From Tetracentron sinense (taxonomy: Eukaryota > Streptophyta > Magnoliopsida > Trochodendrales > Trochodendraceae), in assembly GCA_015143295.1 (NCBI GenBank), contig CM026560.1, forward strand, positions 2,296,501-2,360,500: a DNA stretch of 64,000 nucleotides. Reading direction: 5' to 3'. The notes under the pieces were generated by a model. That model ran no database searches and was not told the DNA's origin. It saw only the letters and a list, made by a program, of their open reading frames with translations. The position numbers were made by a program, and so were the translations under genes. Positions 47,154 to 60,286 of the stretch are shown in pieces; positions within the stretch are counted from its first letter, which is position 1, and the number at the start of each line of letters is the position of its first letter.

Positions 47154-48745
47154 GGGTACGTTTGGCATTTTGCTCGGGGAATGTTTTTTAACTATAAAAA
47201 ACATGAGAAATGCGTTTGGTTGTACGTTCACCTAAGTATAATCATGCAAATGCTGTTCCAAGCACGGAACAAAAAATATACGATTCTCAGTTTGTTCACC
47301 AAGTATAATTATGCAAATGCTGTTCCAAGCACGGAACAAAAAATATACGTTTCTCAGAATTGAAACTGAGAAATTCTCTCTTTCAATATATTCGGTTTGG
47401 ATTGCAAATACTCGTTCATCTTCTCTCTCTTTCTTAATGGCGAACATGTGTGTGCTCTATTTCCTCTCCCTCCCTCCGCCTCTACAAATTTGGTGCCCCC
47501 TCCAGCCCTCCTTCCTTCTCGTGACAACAATAGAGGTCATCATCTTCCTATCTCAACGGTGAATAGGTGCGTGCTCTCTCTCTCTCTCCTTCTTTTGCCT
47601 CTACAAACACGCTGCCACCTCCTTTCCTTCTCCTGTTGTGGTGACCGAGGGCTGGCTCCATCAAGGAACAGAGCCTGTATTCGAGGAGGGTGGCGAGGTT
47701 TGGGTTGCAAGGGTAGATGATCTCTCTCACGTTCTAGATGAGTTGTGGAATAGAGACGGTGGTGGAGTTGTGGATGAGGTCCTGTATGATGTCATCGATC
47801 CACATTGTCACTGTTGTGTCGTCCATGGGAGAAGGGCTAAGGGGAGCACGAAGGAGGAGCATGCGAGGAACGGGGGTGATTAGGTTTCTTTCCAATGGGA
47901 AGCAGGGCAGGCCGGGGATTTTTAAAATTGCCAAGAGCATGGAAGGAATTTTGGTCAGACCGGAGATAACGATATAATAATGTGAGCTGTAGAAATGTTT
48001 CATGTACAGTACAGGGCTGACAATCTCATTAGAGAGGTCTCTGTTTTGCGAACTTGACATTTCAGAAAATGCGTAGAGAGTTACAGAGGTCTCTTTCACA
48101 ATTCCATTAGTTTTCAATTTGTTTTGTATAAACATGACCTTTCAAAAACTGCTTGTATCTAGCACACACACAAAATACAGCAAGCCAAGAGTCTCATATC
48201 TCCTGGTTCACCTAATCATACATAGGTCTGCCACACTCCAAATAATGGAAGTCGCCAAGATCAAATGGTTGCCCTTTCAACTCCCAGTTACTTCTTTATT
48301 TTTGGGTAAGAATTCTCATAATTTCTTTGTTTTGTTGAGCATTACCATGTTTTTGAATTGAACCAGTACAAAAAAAGCTAGTTAATCAACATTCAACCTT
48401 CTTTGTGTTTCAATTAAATTCTCAAGAATTGGCATTGCTTCTTTTAAGTTCGCATCCCTTATTGTACTATGTCTCACCTGCTTGGGTTCAGCCACTTAAA
48501 TCATACTCAAGCAAAAAGAATTTAAAAGTGATATTAATATATGATTAAACTGTGATGGTTGTGAGGGTCCACTCTAAAACACATGCAACCCACTGTGATT
48601 GATAGAATCCCAACATTGATTGATAGAATCCCAACATTGATTACGATTACACGAGAATAAATTTTGGGTATTTTATGACACTTAGTGGACTAAAATAAAA
48701 TCATGTTTTTTTTTTCTTCATCCAAACATAATTATGTTTCTGTTC
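47154..48745. repeat. Repeat-bearing stretch, no gene recognised
   Basis: A unit of about 72 bp (TATAAT(C/T)ATGCAAATGC, GTTCCAAGCACGGAAC, AAAAAATATACG) is present twice at about 47226-47355. At 47400-47600 a CT-rich block with CCTCTACAAA...GGTGCC is duplicated with divergence about 130 bases later. At 48600-48645 an 18-bp TTGATTGATAGAATCCCAACA unit repeats. Short open frames here have no family resemblance. Confidence 0.5.
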
Positions 48746-48799
48746 TTTACGTTCTCTGCTTAAAATGGATTATAAAAATTAAAACTAAAAAGAATGGAT

Positions 48800-51720
48800 T
48801 CTTTTCCAGAATTAGAGAACCACCAGAATTGATGCCAAATGGCCCCCTACTAGCTGATGGACTGGAGGAATAATTGGACCAAGTATATTGTATCTCTTTC
48901 ATCGGGTAATCAACAAGGCCGTGATTTGAAATAATATCCCCAAATCTGCGCATTTTGGCATCAAAAGCGCAGCCACCTCTCCTCTCATGCGGGAAGCAGA
49001 CAATTAATCCACCCAGACACCAAGGGGCTTCCCATCTCACTCACATCTTCTAGTTCTTGCCAAAAAATCACACGATCCATTGCGACAGAAGGCCCTTAAA
49101 TCCCATACAATGTCCATCACAACCTTCACTTGTCGATCCACATAGGATAGAGATCGAATAGGCTACACATTCCGAGGCCAAAACTTTTACTCCATCGTCC
49201 CAAATCACCAGGATGCCCCCTGAGGTGAGGTACCTAACGATGGAATAGAGATCCAGTCCAGAACTACTTCACCTCAAAATATCCCCTGATGTGGTGATCC
49301 AAAATGCATTCTCGCTTCGTTTCTTGGATGCAAAGAATTGATGGCCTCTTGGATTTGATAATTTATTCTATTGCCGCTCGTTTATCTGCGTTGCCCATAC
49401 ATCTAGTGTTCTAGGAGATTAGACTTAGACTCGACATTTACGACTCTTAAAATCCCTCCCCTTTCTGAGATTGCTATACGCTTTTCTATTGCTCGACCTA
49501 TCTTATGTGACGGAACACTCCAATCTCTTCAGCTCTGATACTGATATTTTCTTGCGACCTAGGATATATTTCAGCTTTGGGCCAAATCCCAACCTGTCAC
49601 TCTTACTTTTAAGGCTTTGTTGATGATGGAAAATGATGCGTTGACATGTGGAAAACATTTCCTAGTCAGACCAGATTCTGAACCAGTTAGAAGCCACGTG
49701 GATAAAAGATTATGATAATTTAAAAGGTTTCATTACCTTAAAATATGTTTTGCTTAAGAATAGACCTTGAGTTAGTAGCGTATCAGATGCTCGTTTATAC
49801 TGTTTTTATGGTTTTAACTATTTTAAGTGTGATAAGCTTTTAGATACCTTGAAGTATGCCACGTCTGAGAATAAGATCCGAACTCCAAGCATGTTGATTT
49901 ATTCACTACACCTTCACGGCCTGAAGTAGTTCGAGTGTTTTCACAGATGATATGATCAAAGGAGCAAACTTTGATCAACCGATAAGCTTTCAGAAATCTG
50001 ATGGAAAGCTCAAAGGCGGTATACTCTATCATGACTAAATTTGTCCTTGGTAAGACTTCAGTAGAATCAGATCACTGAATGTTTTCTAACATCATTATGA
50101 TATCTTATTCTTCATGTCTTGAATCAATGGCGTTGCGAGCTTATGCTAATCAGAAGCTCGAAGGAGTCATACTCCATTGAGACGAAAAAGGCGGTTACCA
50201 GTTCAACCTCGTCTTCATAGGGATTCGGTGGAATCAGATCATCATGTACCCTATTGCCTTGTCAGGGGGTAAATGTACTGATTACCTTCCTCGTGGGAAT
50301 GGGCGTGTGTTCCTCCCATCTCCTATTCTAGCAAAGTATGGATTATTTCTTAGGCTGACAGTCAGGAGGGAATTCTAGGATGAATCTTGCCCCATTTTCC
50401 CATGGGCTATTGGAGGAAAACGCGGTCTCCATAGTCCTATTCTCTCGTACTAAATGATTGAGGCCTGACGGTGGATATCGCATCCACCCTGAGAATAGTG
50501 CCTTCGTCCAACACTTATGATTTCTCTAGACAAAGTATCCCAAAGGCATATAACCCGCCACCATTAGTGTGCGATGATTTATATATATATATATGGGAAA
50601 AGATTATGAGATGTGGTTTGGAGGGCTAAGAGGGAATCTGTTAAAATAGATAAACGCTTTGAAAAGCGGTTTACTCTTTTAACCTTTGAAGAATACATCC
50701 GGAAGGCTGTTTAGGTCATAACAACCCAAAGGAGTTAGTTACAACCATAAGTTGGTTATGATAGTTTGATGAGTTGACAACTCTTTCTTAATAAAACACG
50801 TGGTACTTAACAGATAGGCTCCTTTTAACGGATGTCAGTTACATTTAACAGAATACATCCATTTGTTAACAGATAGGCTCCACTTTATAGATTTTGTTTA
50901 CATTTTAACAGAAAGACTCCTTTTAACAGAAAACAGTTGACATGTGTCAGAATTGGCTAGTTGTCACATCAGAGAATATTTTGATTATTAAAATAGATTT
51001 TTCTCTATAAATAAGGGTAAATTCGTAGTATTAACAAGGAGATTTTGGGAGTGAGATTGGGATTGATACTTTTAGAACCTTTCGGAGTAGAAAACTGGAG
51101 AGAGAAGTTTTCATTTCAAACACTTCATGTTCTTGAGTTTTTCTTAAGAAGGAAAGCTGCCAATTCATTTGATGTTCTTCACTGTTCCCACTCTTCTCCC
51201 TTTGATCATTTTATGGTTTCTTTCTCTTTCTCGTTTTGTTCACTCTTTTAGGAGACCTGAAGCGGTGCGAATGTAGCCAAAATGTTTCAGGCTTGCAAAA
51301 CAACCCAGAGATACAAAAAGAGGAGGTTGCTGACGTTGATTAATGGATCCTATTCAGCAGATCTATAGTTCCAGATGAAGATCTAAAGTTGCAGACCCAT
51401 AGTTGGCGGATCCACTTTAGCAATCCAAATCCTCGGTTTCAACATGCTTTTAATTAAGGCCCCCTCTCCCGAATGACCCCTCAAAGGAAAGGCCCAAGAA
51501 CTTGCTAAAATTGTGAATCTTACCTAAAACCCACTTGGAAATGCCTTTAACCTCTGTAGGCTGCATAAGGACTGATTATCCTCCAAGTCGCACAATCGGA
51601 ACCTTGGATTGGATCTGGAGGCATTGATTGTGGTTATTATTAATTTCAGAGAGAGAGAGGTTAGGACTTTACAAATCAATTTAGACCTTACATTTTCATT
51701 CTCCTCATCTACCTATGGTA
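48800..51720 (-). mobile_element. LINE (L1 type) fragment, ORF1 end to endonuclease, split by a solo LTR
   Basis: On the minus strand, ORF1 end near 51470-51570 (GISKWVLGK...LGLSFEG, as in the LINE at 31490-36110). Then, after the LTR, the ORF2 start near 49380-49430 (RCMGNADKRAAIE and SKRPSILCIQETKRE) and endonuclease pieces down to about 48830 (RWEAPWCLGG, GGCAFDAKMRRFGDII, VDYPMKEIQYTWSN). RT is absent. Frames are broken. Confidence 0.7.
49618..51444 (+). repeat. Solo LTR inside the LINE fragment (1827 bp)
   Basis: The ends TGTTGA...TCAACA form a perfect 6-bp inverted repeat, flanked by GGCTT (49613-49617) and TGCTT (51445-51449), 4 of 5 matching. The LINE ORF1-ORF2 junction sequence lies on both sides. 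A TCTATAAATAAGG box is at 51003. U3 has AACAGATAGGCTCC-type repeats at 50805-50940. There is no pol sequence. The superfamily is uncertain; the ends are copia-like. Confidence 0.65.
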
Positions 51721-53443
51721 TTAGTTCTTTTTTTTTGATCGATAAAACAAGAAGATATATTACTAAAAGAGCAACCAAAGTACAAAGGAGTACAACACAT
51801 GAAGTTATGAACCAAAGCAAAGTGCGAAAATGCAAAATGCACCAAGCTAACCCCCGACAAGGAACCCCCACCGCCAAACCAAATCAGTCATACAACATGT
51901 CTAAGCTCACCCCTTCCTGCATAGCTGAAACCCACTCCACCACCATAGACCTGGTTCTATTACAAATACTGGGAAAAGAAGAGGGAGAATTCTCCAAAAC
52001 TCTCCAATTCCTCTCTTTCTAGATCGACCAAGCTATGGCGCTCGGGAGAATCTTCCACAACGCTAACCTAGAACTATCCCCATGAACCACACCCCAACAA
52101 GATAAGAAGTTGTGAAAGGACAAGGGAAAGACTTAGGCCACGCCCAAGCGGGAGAGAAAGAAACTCTAAATCTCACGAGCTAAAGGGTAATGCAAGAGAA
52201 GGTGATCTACTGACTCTTCCGCTCGAAGGCACATAAAGCATTTATTCGCCATCCTTCACCCTCGACTCTTCAAGTGATCACATGTGAGGATTTTGTTCAA
52301 AACCGCATTCCATAGAAAAAATGATACTTTAGATGGAATACCTGAGTTCCACACAGCTCTATGAGAAAAGGAGACGGAAGGACCAGTTTCCAGCAGTTGA
52401 CCTAGAGATCTCACTAAAAAACGACTCTTGTTGTCTCCAACCCGTATTCTACAATCCCGGCCCTGAGAAACCGAAGGGATAGACCCCATACGCTCTAGCA
52501 ACCTGCCATACTCTGCAATTTCCCAGTCATTCAAACCTCTTCTCAGAATAGGGCACCATGCGGCCCCTCCACGGCCTCTATCAATATAGTCCCTAACTGT
52601 CGCCTTCTTATCCGAAGCTAACCGAAAGATAGTGGCATAGTCCTCCTGTAGCCTCGAAGACCCATTCCACACATCCTTCCAGAAACTGATCTAAGAACCA
52701 CCCCTAACTTTGAATTGAAATAAAGGAACAATTAGGCGAGCTACTGCCATGATTCCCTTCCACAACCCCACCCCGTGGGGCCTTGACACCTCTTTAGGAA
52801 CCCAACAAGTGCCATCCCCGTATTTGGCCATGATGACCAATCTCCAAAGACTCTCTCTCTCCTCCCCATACCTCCATATCCATTTTCCTAGGAGAGCCTT
52901 GTTGACCGAAGACAAACGCTTCAAATTGAGGCCCCCGTCCCTCTTTGAGCGACAAATCCGGTTCCACTCGACTAAATGGTACTTAGCCTGATCTACTTTC
53001 CCATGCCATAGGAAATTTCTCTGCAATCGTTCGAGAGTCATCGCCACTGATCGGGGAATGACCATAGTAGATATGAAATAAGTTGGCATACTGCTCAGAG
53101 TACTATGGATCAGAGTTAACTTCCCCCCTTTGGATAAGGACACTTGTCACCCTGTCAATCTCTTAGCAAACCTCTCCAGAACCAGGGCCCACACTGCCTT
53201 AGATTTAAACTGAGCTCCGAGGGAAACCCCTAGGTAAACTGATGGTAGGAACCCAACCCTACAGCCGATGCTCTCCGCAAGTGTGTCTATGTCTGAGATC
53301 TCCCCGACGCCCACTATTTTGGATTTTGACAAGTTAACTCACAACCCGGAAACGGCTTCGAAGTAATGAAGAAGACCTTTTAGAGAACCTAGATCCTGAC
53401 GGAAAGCTCTGCAAAAGATTAAGATTAAAATGTTATTGGCAAA

Positions 53444-54262
53444 CTAGAGGTGTGAAATCCTCAATCTTTCTCTCCCTAGAGAAAAGCCCTCAAATAGCAC
53501 TCCGTCGGCACGAGTCAACATCCTCAAGGCTTCTGAGACCATGATGAAAAGAAAGGGGGAAAGAGGGTCCCCTTGTCTCAAACCCCTTGAACTTCGAAAG
53601 TAACCAGTCAGACTCCCATTGATGAGGATGAAAAATGTCACAGAAGAAATGCACAACCAGATCCAATGTTTCCACCTGAGAACGAAACCCATTCTTTTCA
53701 TCACATAGTCCAAGAACTCCCAATTTACATGGCCATAAGCTTTCTCCATGTCCACCTTACACAAAATGCCCAGATCCTTAGCTCTAAGTCTGTCATCGAT
53801 GCATTCATTGGCTATTAGGATGCCGTCAAGAATCTATCGCCCCCCCACAAAGGCTCCTTGTTGGGGAGAGATAATACGTCCCATCACTCTCTTAAGACGG
53901 CATGCTAGGACTTTGGAGAGAATCTTGTACACATTTCTTACAAGGCTAATCAGCCTGAAATCTCTGATATCCACTGCTCCTCTTTGTTTCGGAATCAACA
54001 CGACAAAAGTATTATTAATCACCCTATCAAAACTCCCGAGCTCATACAATTCCTTCATTACCCCTAGGAAGTCCTTGCCAATAATGTCCCAACAAGATCT
54101 GTAAAATTCAATAGTAAAACCATCCGGGCCCGAAGCTTTATCCCCAGCCATATTTCGGATGGCCCCTAGGACCTCTTCTTCTTCAAAAGCTCCCTCCATG
54201 GATTCTCTCTGCTCAGCATGAAGACTCTTTAAAGGTAAACCTTCCAACTTGGGACGCCACAT
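53444..54262 (-). pseudogene. LINE ORF2 reverse-transcriptase core with mutated active site
   Basis: Two frame segments carry RT: 54262-53834 (SGPDGFTIEFYRSCWDII, VVLIPKQRGAVDIRDFRLIS, KILSKVLACRLKRV, QQGAFVGG) and 53764-53444 (KVDMEKAYGHVNWEFLDYV, INGSLTGYFRSSRGLRQGDP). The loop that should carry the two catalytic aspartates (near 53425-53440) reads FANN, preceded by a stop. A frame change lies between the two segments. This copy cannot make active RT. Confidence 0.8.
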
Positions 54263-55613
54263 TCCTTTTCTTGATATAAATCCTGGTAGAAGGAAACCAC
54301 ACTACCCGCAATCTCGGCTGCGTCCTCCCACCACTCACCATCCACCTTTGAGTCTGGAAATAAAGTTACTTTTCCGATGATAGTTAGCCATCCTATGAAA
54401 AAATAGTGTTCCGAATGCTTTCCTTAAGCCAACGGATTCTCGCCTTATGTTTTCAACTAATCTCCTCTAATCTTGCCGTGTGTAGATATTCCCTTTACAA
54501 ACACTCCCTTGAGTGGGACTCCTCAGCGGAGAGAGATCTCGAATCTTCCACTAAGTCCAACTCCCTGATGCCCTGTAAGAGCCTAGCTAGATGAGCCTTA
54601 AAATCGCCAAAAACTTCTCTATTCTAGGCTTTAAGGCGAGTTTTAAGCGCCTTAAGCTTGAAACCAAATCTTGTACTGGCTAGCCCCTGACTCTCCCTAG
54701 AATTCCAAACTTCCTCCATGACCCCTTTAAACCTCTCATCCTGAGGCCACATGTTTTAAACGGAGTGGGGCCCCCTCGGAACTGCCCGTTCTCTAGTAAT
54801 AACGACACATGATTTGAAATGGGGCGGGGCAAGGATGACTGAATAATATTAGGAAATTGACTCTCCCATTCCGGAGAGCACAAGAACCTATTCAACTTGC
54901 TCGCTGAGCTGCCGGAAATTGAGTGAGCCCACGTAAACAAGAGACCCTTCATTGGAAAGTCAATCAAATCATGCCGCTCAATAAATGCCCTAAATCTTCT
55001 CATCTTAGCATTCACCCACACACCCCCCTTTTCGCTCCTCAGAGAACTGGATACTGTTGAAATCACAACCCAAGCACCATGGAACACCCCATCTTACGCT
55101 AACATCATCTAACTCGTCCCAGAAAACTGCATTGTTTGACCCACCAGAGGGGCCATAGACTCCTGAAAAAACCCATAGGAACTCTTCTCCCACCCAACGG
55201 CAGAGAATGGAGATCGAATATGCTCCTAAATCTGACTCCACCACCTCCAGCTTATCCTTGTCCCACACCAAAAGAATTCCTTCCGAAGCTCCCAAAGATG
55301 GGACTGCAAGCCAATTTGGATTGGAGATATCCCACACATCTCGGATAATGAAATCTTGGGCCACTTCTAGTTTAGTCTCCTGGATACACAGAATAGCCGG
55401 CCTCCTAGATCTCACCCCCCACTGGAACAGCCACACGCTTCTCTGGTAACCCTAAATCCTGAACATTCCATGATAATATGGAGAACTCTGTCATTTAACA
55501 ACTCTTTGGCCCTTTCCTGAACTCAGTTTGCACGGAACACTGTGACCCTGGTCTTGTTGGAGTTTCAGTGAGATCCCTAAATCCTACCTTCGGACTAGAT
55601 CCAATCCCCCTTC

Positions 55614-58241
55614 CTAATTGAGTTGTGGTATCAGATCTCTATGAATTGACGGAATTGAAATACAATACTCCGACATGGGACACAAAGAAATCTCAAGATT
55701 CGCCCTCTTTCCCTTTGAAAGAGGAAGAGGAGGGATCTCAAGAAGGGAGGGTTTAGGCGTACCTCTCAAGGGAACATCCGGAGTATCCCCTTCCGCTAAC
55801 ATGCCAACTGCTTTCACTGAATTAAGAGAAGCTTTCACTCCCGGATGAGACATAATTTGTTCCTTTATTCCTTGTCCCAGCGTCACTTCCGCAAAACGAA
55901 CTGGGGTGGATATCATAGAGACAGGACTAAGATGCTCTAACCAACTTAGAGGATTGGCCTCGACTACTGAAACCCCTTGTACTAAGACTTGGCCTCCTTC
56001 CACAAAATCTGATACAGGATGAGATTGCTGATTGAATTCTGACCCTTCTCTTGGAGACTGAGCAACTGCAAGAACCTCATCTTCCACATCCCACAGTCTG
56101 CCTTAAAGGGGAGGAAGGGGAGAGACTACCTCTGGCTGATTCTGGACCTCTAAATCCTAAGCTGAATCGCTCAAAACTCTGATTGATTTATGAAGAACCA
56201 GAATCCCCTTTAACCCTCCCACCTCTGCCTCCTCTCCCGAAGCCTTGAAAATCACCGGGCTGATTAAATCTGTTGTCTCAGAGAACTGAAGCTCCTCCTG
56301 AACAAAAGGCTCCTGATCAAAGGAAGATGGTAGAACGGGTTCCATAACCCCAGCCGCCATGGATAACCGAGCTACATCCTTTGCATAGGGGAGAGCTACT
56401 ACCTTCTCTGGTGACTCGCAAATCAGCTAGGTGACTGCCCAAGCTTCCTTCCCTACCATCCCCACAGACTGGATACTATGCCTCTGAGCCCTAGCCTCAA
56501 ACTTCTCGATGACTAGGATCAAACCCAAACCCAAACGGATCTAAAGGGTCTATATAAGCCGGGCTAGGCCTCTGATCACAATTATCTTTTGGGCTAGAAA
56601 TTAATGCTGATGGGCCCAAAACAGTTAGCCCATGGGTCGGGCTAGACGAGAGCCCCAAGCTTGGGTTAGATGAGAAACTTAAAATACCAACCGTAGGATC
56701 TTGATCCAACTAGATGGCTTTACACCCGCCACGAATAAAGGGTGCCCTAATAGGGATGTGAAGGACGTTATCTTCTTCGCCCAAAGTATATCCATCCCCT
56801 TTTTGAGAAACTCCCCCCTCACCGATTACTTGCGCTTCCTCGATCAACCCACCCTCCATCATAGTATGGTTCGGTGCTACTGAAGGTACTCTCTCCCTCC
56901 ATGTTTGTCGATGATTCCTTCTACTTAAGTTTCGCTTATGATTTTTACGCTTCTTCTGACCTTTTTTGTTGATTTTCAGCAGAGATCTGACAGCAGCGAT
57001 TTCCACCTCCCCTCTTGCTTCCTTAACACGCAACAGGCTCTGATTGCGCTCAGATCTGGCCTCAACCCCTAGGATCGACCATGAACCCGCTGACTCCTCC
57101 TCCTAGCTTCTCTTGGTACCCTCCTCGCCCTTTAATCGGCGAGTACTCAAACTCGCAACTACCCCCGAGGAGCCACCCCTACGTTGCGATAGAGCCTCAA
57201 CCCCTATCTGTTCACCTGCTTCACTGTTGCTTGGCATCAACCCCCCATGCTCTAATTTTGAATTTGAAATCCCTTTCTAAGGTTGATTTGATATAACCAA
57301 TCCACAGCTGCCACGTGAATTCTCCTTTTCCACTGATTCTTCAGCCTCCTCAACCCAGCTTCGACGATATCGAAGCTCCATGGACTCTGGCCACATCCAG
57401 CAATTCTCGCAAAGCTCTGCCTCCCAGTCGGAGACCTCTACTTGGTAATTGATGGAATGGAAAATGAGCGGGATCACCTGAGGGGTTCTGTGCAAACCGC
57501 CTTTTACTCTAATTTTCGCAAACGACAAATCCGTCATGGCTATTGTTGATGGGTGAACCCCTACCAATCCTTCACATATGAAGCCAATGTTGTTGAAGAT
57601 GGACGGGACCCAAAGATGAAAAGGGATACCTTTTAGTGCGATCCAACGAGGTTTGGATAGCCCTGTATATGATACGACGTTCGAAGCCGGCCACCAACAG
57701 TGAAAACCCACAAAATTTGCCGTGCTAAGTGCGTGTTTTTGGTCAGTGCAAAGGATATACATCTAAGATTGATTCTTTGTGTGGAAAATCGCTCGTCGAG
57801 CCTCGAACGGGAACAGGGAAATCTTGCTTTCCTCAGGTAACAACTTCCCAAGGATTTTCGACGCCTCTTTCCAGTCATCCCCTCCCCCCCCTCAGATCCC
57901 CCGATTGAACATATGACAGCCTCGGACCATCTATCGAATGACCCTGCATCTAGGTCAATGACCACTCTATCCTCACCATCCTGCTGATCCACATGACACT
58001 GGATTCCTTTCAAATTCTCTACCTTAGATGAGTCTACACCCATATGGAGGGGGGTTCCAAGAGCCCATCCACCACCTGGTAAAACCCCTGACGAGGGCCC
58101 TGGGCTAGAGCCTAAGTGCTTTCCGTCCTGACGAAGAACTATTGGGCCTGACTTTTCATGCCCCTTCCCCCTAGCATTAGGTTTGGAGACCAGGTTGAAC
58201 TCCTTACGTGCTGCTCGGCCCTCGTAGAGGAAAAACCCCAC
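55614..58241 (-). pseudogene. LINE ORF1 (RNA-binding, DUF4283-type), broken
   Basis: The N-terminal part starts near 58241 (MGFFLYEGRAARKEF) and is read in several frames. The RWIALKGIPFHLWVPSIFNN block near 57650 and CEGLVGVHPSTIAMTDLSFA (near 57540) are the core of plant LINE ORF1. The downstream half is a long low-complexity linker with DPFGFGFDPS (near 56520), as in the LINE at 31490 (QDDPFGLDPL). At least four frame changes or stops split it. In plant L1 elements this protein coats the LINE RNA. Confidence 0.75.
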
Positions 58242-59440
58242 CGCCTGATGAAAAGCTCTCCACCCGGATGACTTAGGTCCTGTGGGGATAATGATTCTGC
58301 CCCCAATCCCAGAAGTAGGAAGAGTTAGGAGGACCTCCCCTTACCATTTGATCTTTGTTCACCTATGATAGCTCCTTTCCTGCCTCGGAACTTACGGAAT
58401 AAGTAGCCATTTTTCTCCACTAGACGCGAAAACAACACAGAAACAAGTAGCCATTAGTTCTCCTTGGATTTGCAAAATTCAATAAGGAATCAACACAGAA
58501 ACAACGAATAAAATTATTCTACCCAACCTATCCCCACTTTTCCAACCGGATAGGAGGGGTATAAGTAGGCCTATCAAAGGGCGGAGCCTAGGTCTTACGA
58601 GGCTCGGCCCTTATTCACCGGAGTGAGGCCCTAGCCCTTAGAGGGTCTGAATTGGTTAGGCCCAATCCCTACCCTCAAGGGTCAGGGTTGGGTGAGTGGC
58701 AAAAGAAAAAAAAACATGTTTTAACAATTATTTCCACATTGATTGCGAACCTGATATAGAACCCTCCACCCTTACTCTACTCCAGGGTCCATAGTGGTTC
58801 GAAGGACTAATCGTTATCGGTGCTGATCATTGTTCTGGTTTTCTAACTTTATGATCAAGATGGAGAGTACTTCCTAACTTCATTATCTTGAGAGTGCTGC
58901 CTCAGATATTTAAGACTGATTCTTAGAGGGTCTAGAACACACTGAGAGATAAAAATCCCTCAAATTTGTTGCTTCTTCTCTCTGCGAAACCAAGTTTGGA
59001 CCTACATTTGAATTTTTCAAACCGGTACTCGTTGTATGGTTTGGCTTTGTAGTTGACCATAAAATCCTCCAAAAGGATTTCTCTTCAAAGATGACCACCA
59101 ATATGTGGATACGTAGCCTCTTCCCCTTTTAGTGAAGTAAAACGAACAACCTTTTCCCCCCTCTTCTTTTTTAATATCAAAAGACCTACATTGATTACGA
59201 ATAGCTTCCTCCTTGGCGTCATTCCTCTTTATCATCCACCATTTACATTTGTTACGGCTGGAATGACCTCTATGCCGGCTCACTGGTTAGCCGCCGGAGT
59301 TTGTGAGATTCCATTAACTTGACCGGAGTCTTCAAAAATGGCATCTAACCACAAGGAAATTTATAGAAAACTCCACCTTCAGAATCAAAGGGAGCCTTCT
59401 ACGACCACCCTAAAGAAAGCTCACCAGATTAGAGTTCACA
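58242..59440 (-). mobile_element. Probable LINE 5' region or second LINE ORF1 fragment
   Basis: Frames on the minus strand near 58910-59283 (for instance FYFTKRGRGYVSTYWWSS) resemble the N-terminal part of plant LINE ORF1, but broken. At 58560-58690 a GC-rich patch of GGCCC/GGGCC motifs interrupts it and may be another small element. Whether this continues the LINE at 51727-58241 or is the remainder of the LINE at 48800-51720 is unclear. Confidence 0.4.
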
Positions 59441-59441
59441 C

Positions 59442-59588
59442 CAATGTTTTAAAACGCGAATGCATGAGGTGAGGCGTTAGGACCTCAAGATGCGTGAGGT
59501 GTAAATCTCACAAGAAAACCCCATTCTCTCATTTCAACAAATAAATAAAATATAAGATAAAATACAAAAATATTTAAAAATTTAATAG

Positions 59589-59645
<57 letters not shown>

Positions 59646-60286
59646 ATTTGCATACATGTGTGTGCATGTGGGCACGCGCATACACGTAGAAATTACTATA
59701 TAAATTATTTAACTATAAAGAATATTAAAGAAGGGCAAACAAATGCTGAAATTTAAATTTATTTTTTTCTTCATATAAGTATTGAAGATATGAATTTAGA
59801 ATTTTAGTAAAAATTAGCAAAGAAGTCATGAACTACATTGTAGGGCAGTGGTTCTAAATTTGTGCAATGTCTAGTAGGAAAATAAGTTTGAATTAGACTT
59901 AAGTGTTTCAAAGCTTAAATACGTTAAACATAATAAACTAAGTGTTAGTTGAAACCAATATCATCATCATCATTTTCAATGATTTATCTGAAATAAATAA
60001 AGATTATTTGTTATTAATTGAAACAAATAACAAATTTAAAATAAATAGCAACGTTTGATTCTCAGTTATGTGGCTAAAACCCTAATTTTAGTTAATGAAC
60101 GAGGCGTACGCTATAGACATAAAGTGAGCCTCAAGGTGTGAGGCATGTTCCTCATGTGAGCTTCACACTTTGAGACGTGAGCCTCATGGGATTTAAGCCT
60201 CATGGTTAAGCCTCAAAGCGTTTTCCTTAAGCCTTGCCTCGAGGCGAGCCTCAAGGCTTAAGTCTCACACGCCTTTTAAAACACTG
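59442..60286. mobile_element. Non-autonomous hAT-like element (845 bp)
   Basis: The left end is CAATGTTTTAAAACGCG and the right end is CGCCTTTTAAAACACTG. The flanks are GTTCACAC (59434-59441) and GTTTACAC (60287-60294), 7 of 8 matching. The ends are full of GAGGC/GCCTCA motifs (GTGAGGC, AAGCCTCA). The inside is AT-rich with a long TA repeat. No transposase frame is present. A right-end fragment of the family is at 36772-36872. Confidence 0.8.
59591..59641. repeat. (TA)n microsatellite
   Basis: About 25 uninterrupted TA units inside the 845-bp hAT-like element. Confidence 0.95.

Larger units (their letters stand above)
51727..58241 (-). mobile_element. Near-complete LINE (L1 type) with ORF1 and ORF2, inactivated
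   Basis: This is the largest LINE here. The 3' T-run is at 51728-51737. ORF2 on the minus strand: endonuclease start RRPAILCIQETKLEV (near 55390) with WCLGCDFN (near 55090); RT with GPDGFTIEFYRSCWDIIGKD (near 54110) and ISPQQGAFVGG (near 53840); then palm motifs GLRQGDPLSPFLFI (near 53570); then C-terminal LINE region and the zf-RVT start (52256-52672). The frames shift several times. The RT active-site loop reads FANN with a stop just before, where FADD is expected. ORF1 occupies about 58241-55614 and contains a RWIALKGIPFHLW motif (DUF4283-type RNA-binding region) near 57650. Confidence 0.85.

Noticed and set aside
47397..47977. Overlapping frames near 47.4-48.0 kb
   Set aside because: CT-rich duplicated sequence open in several frames on both strands; no family resemblance.
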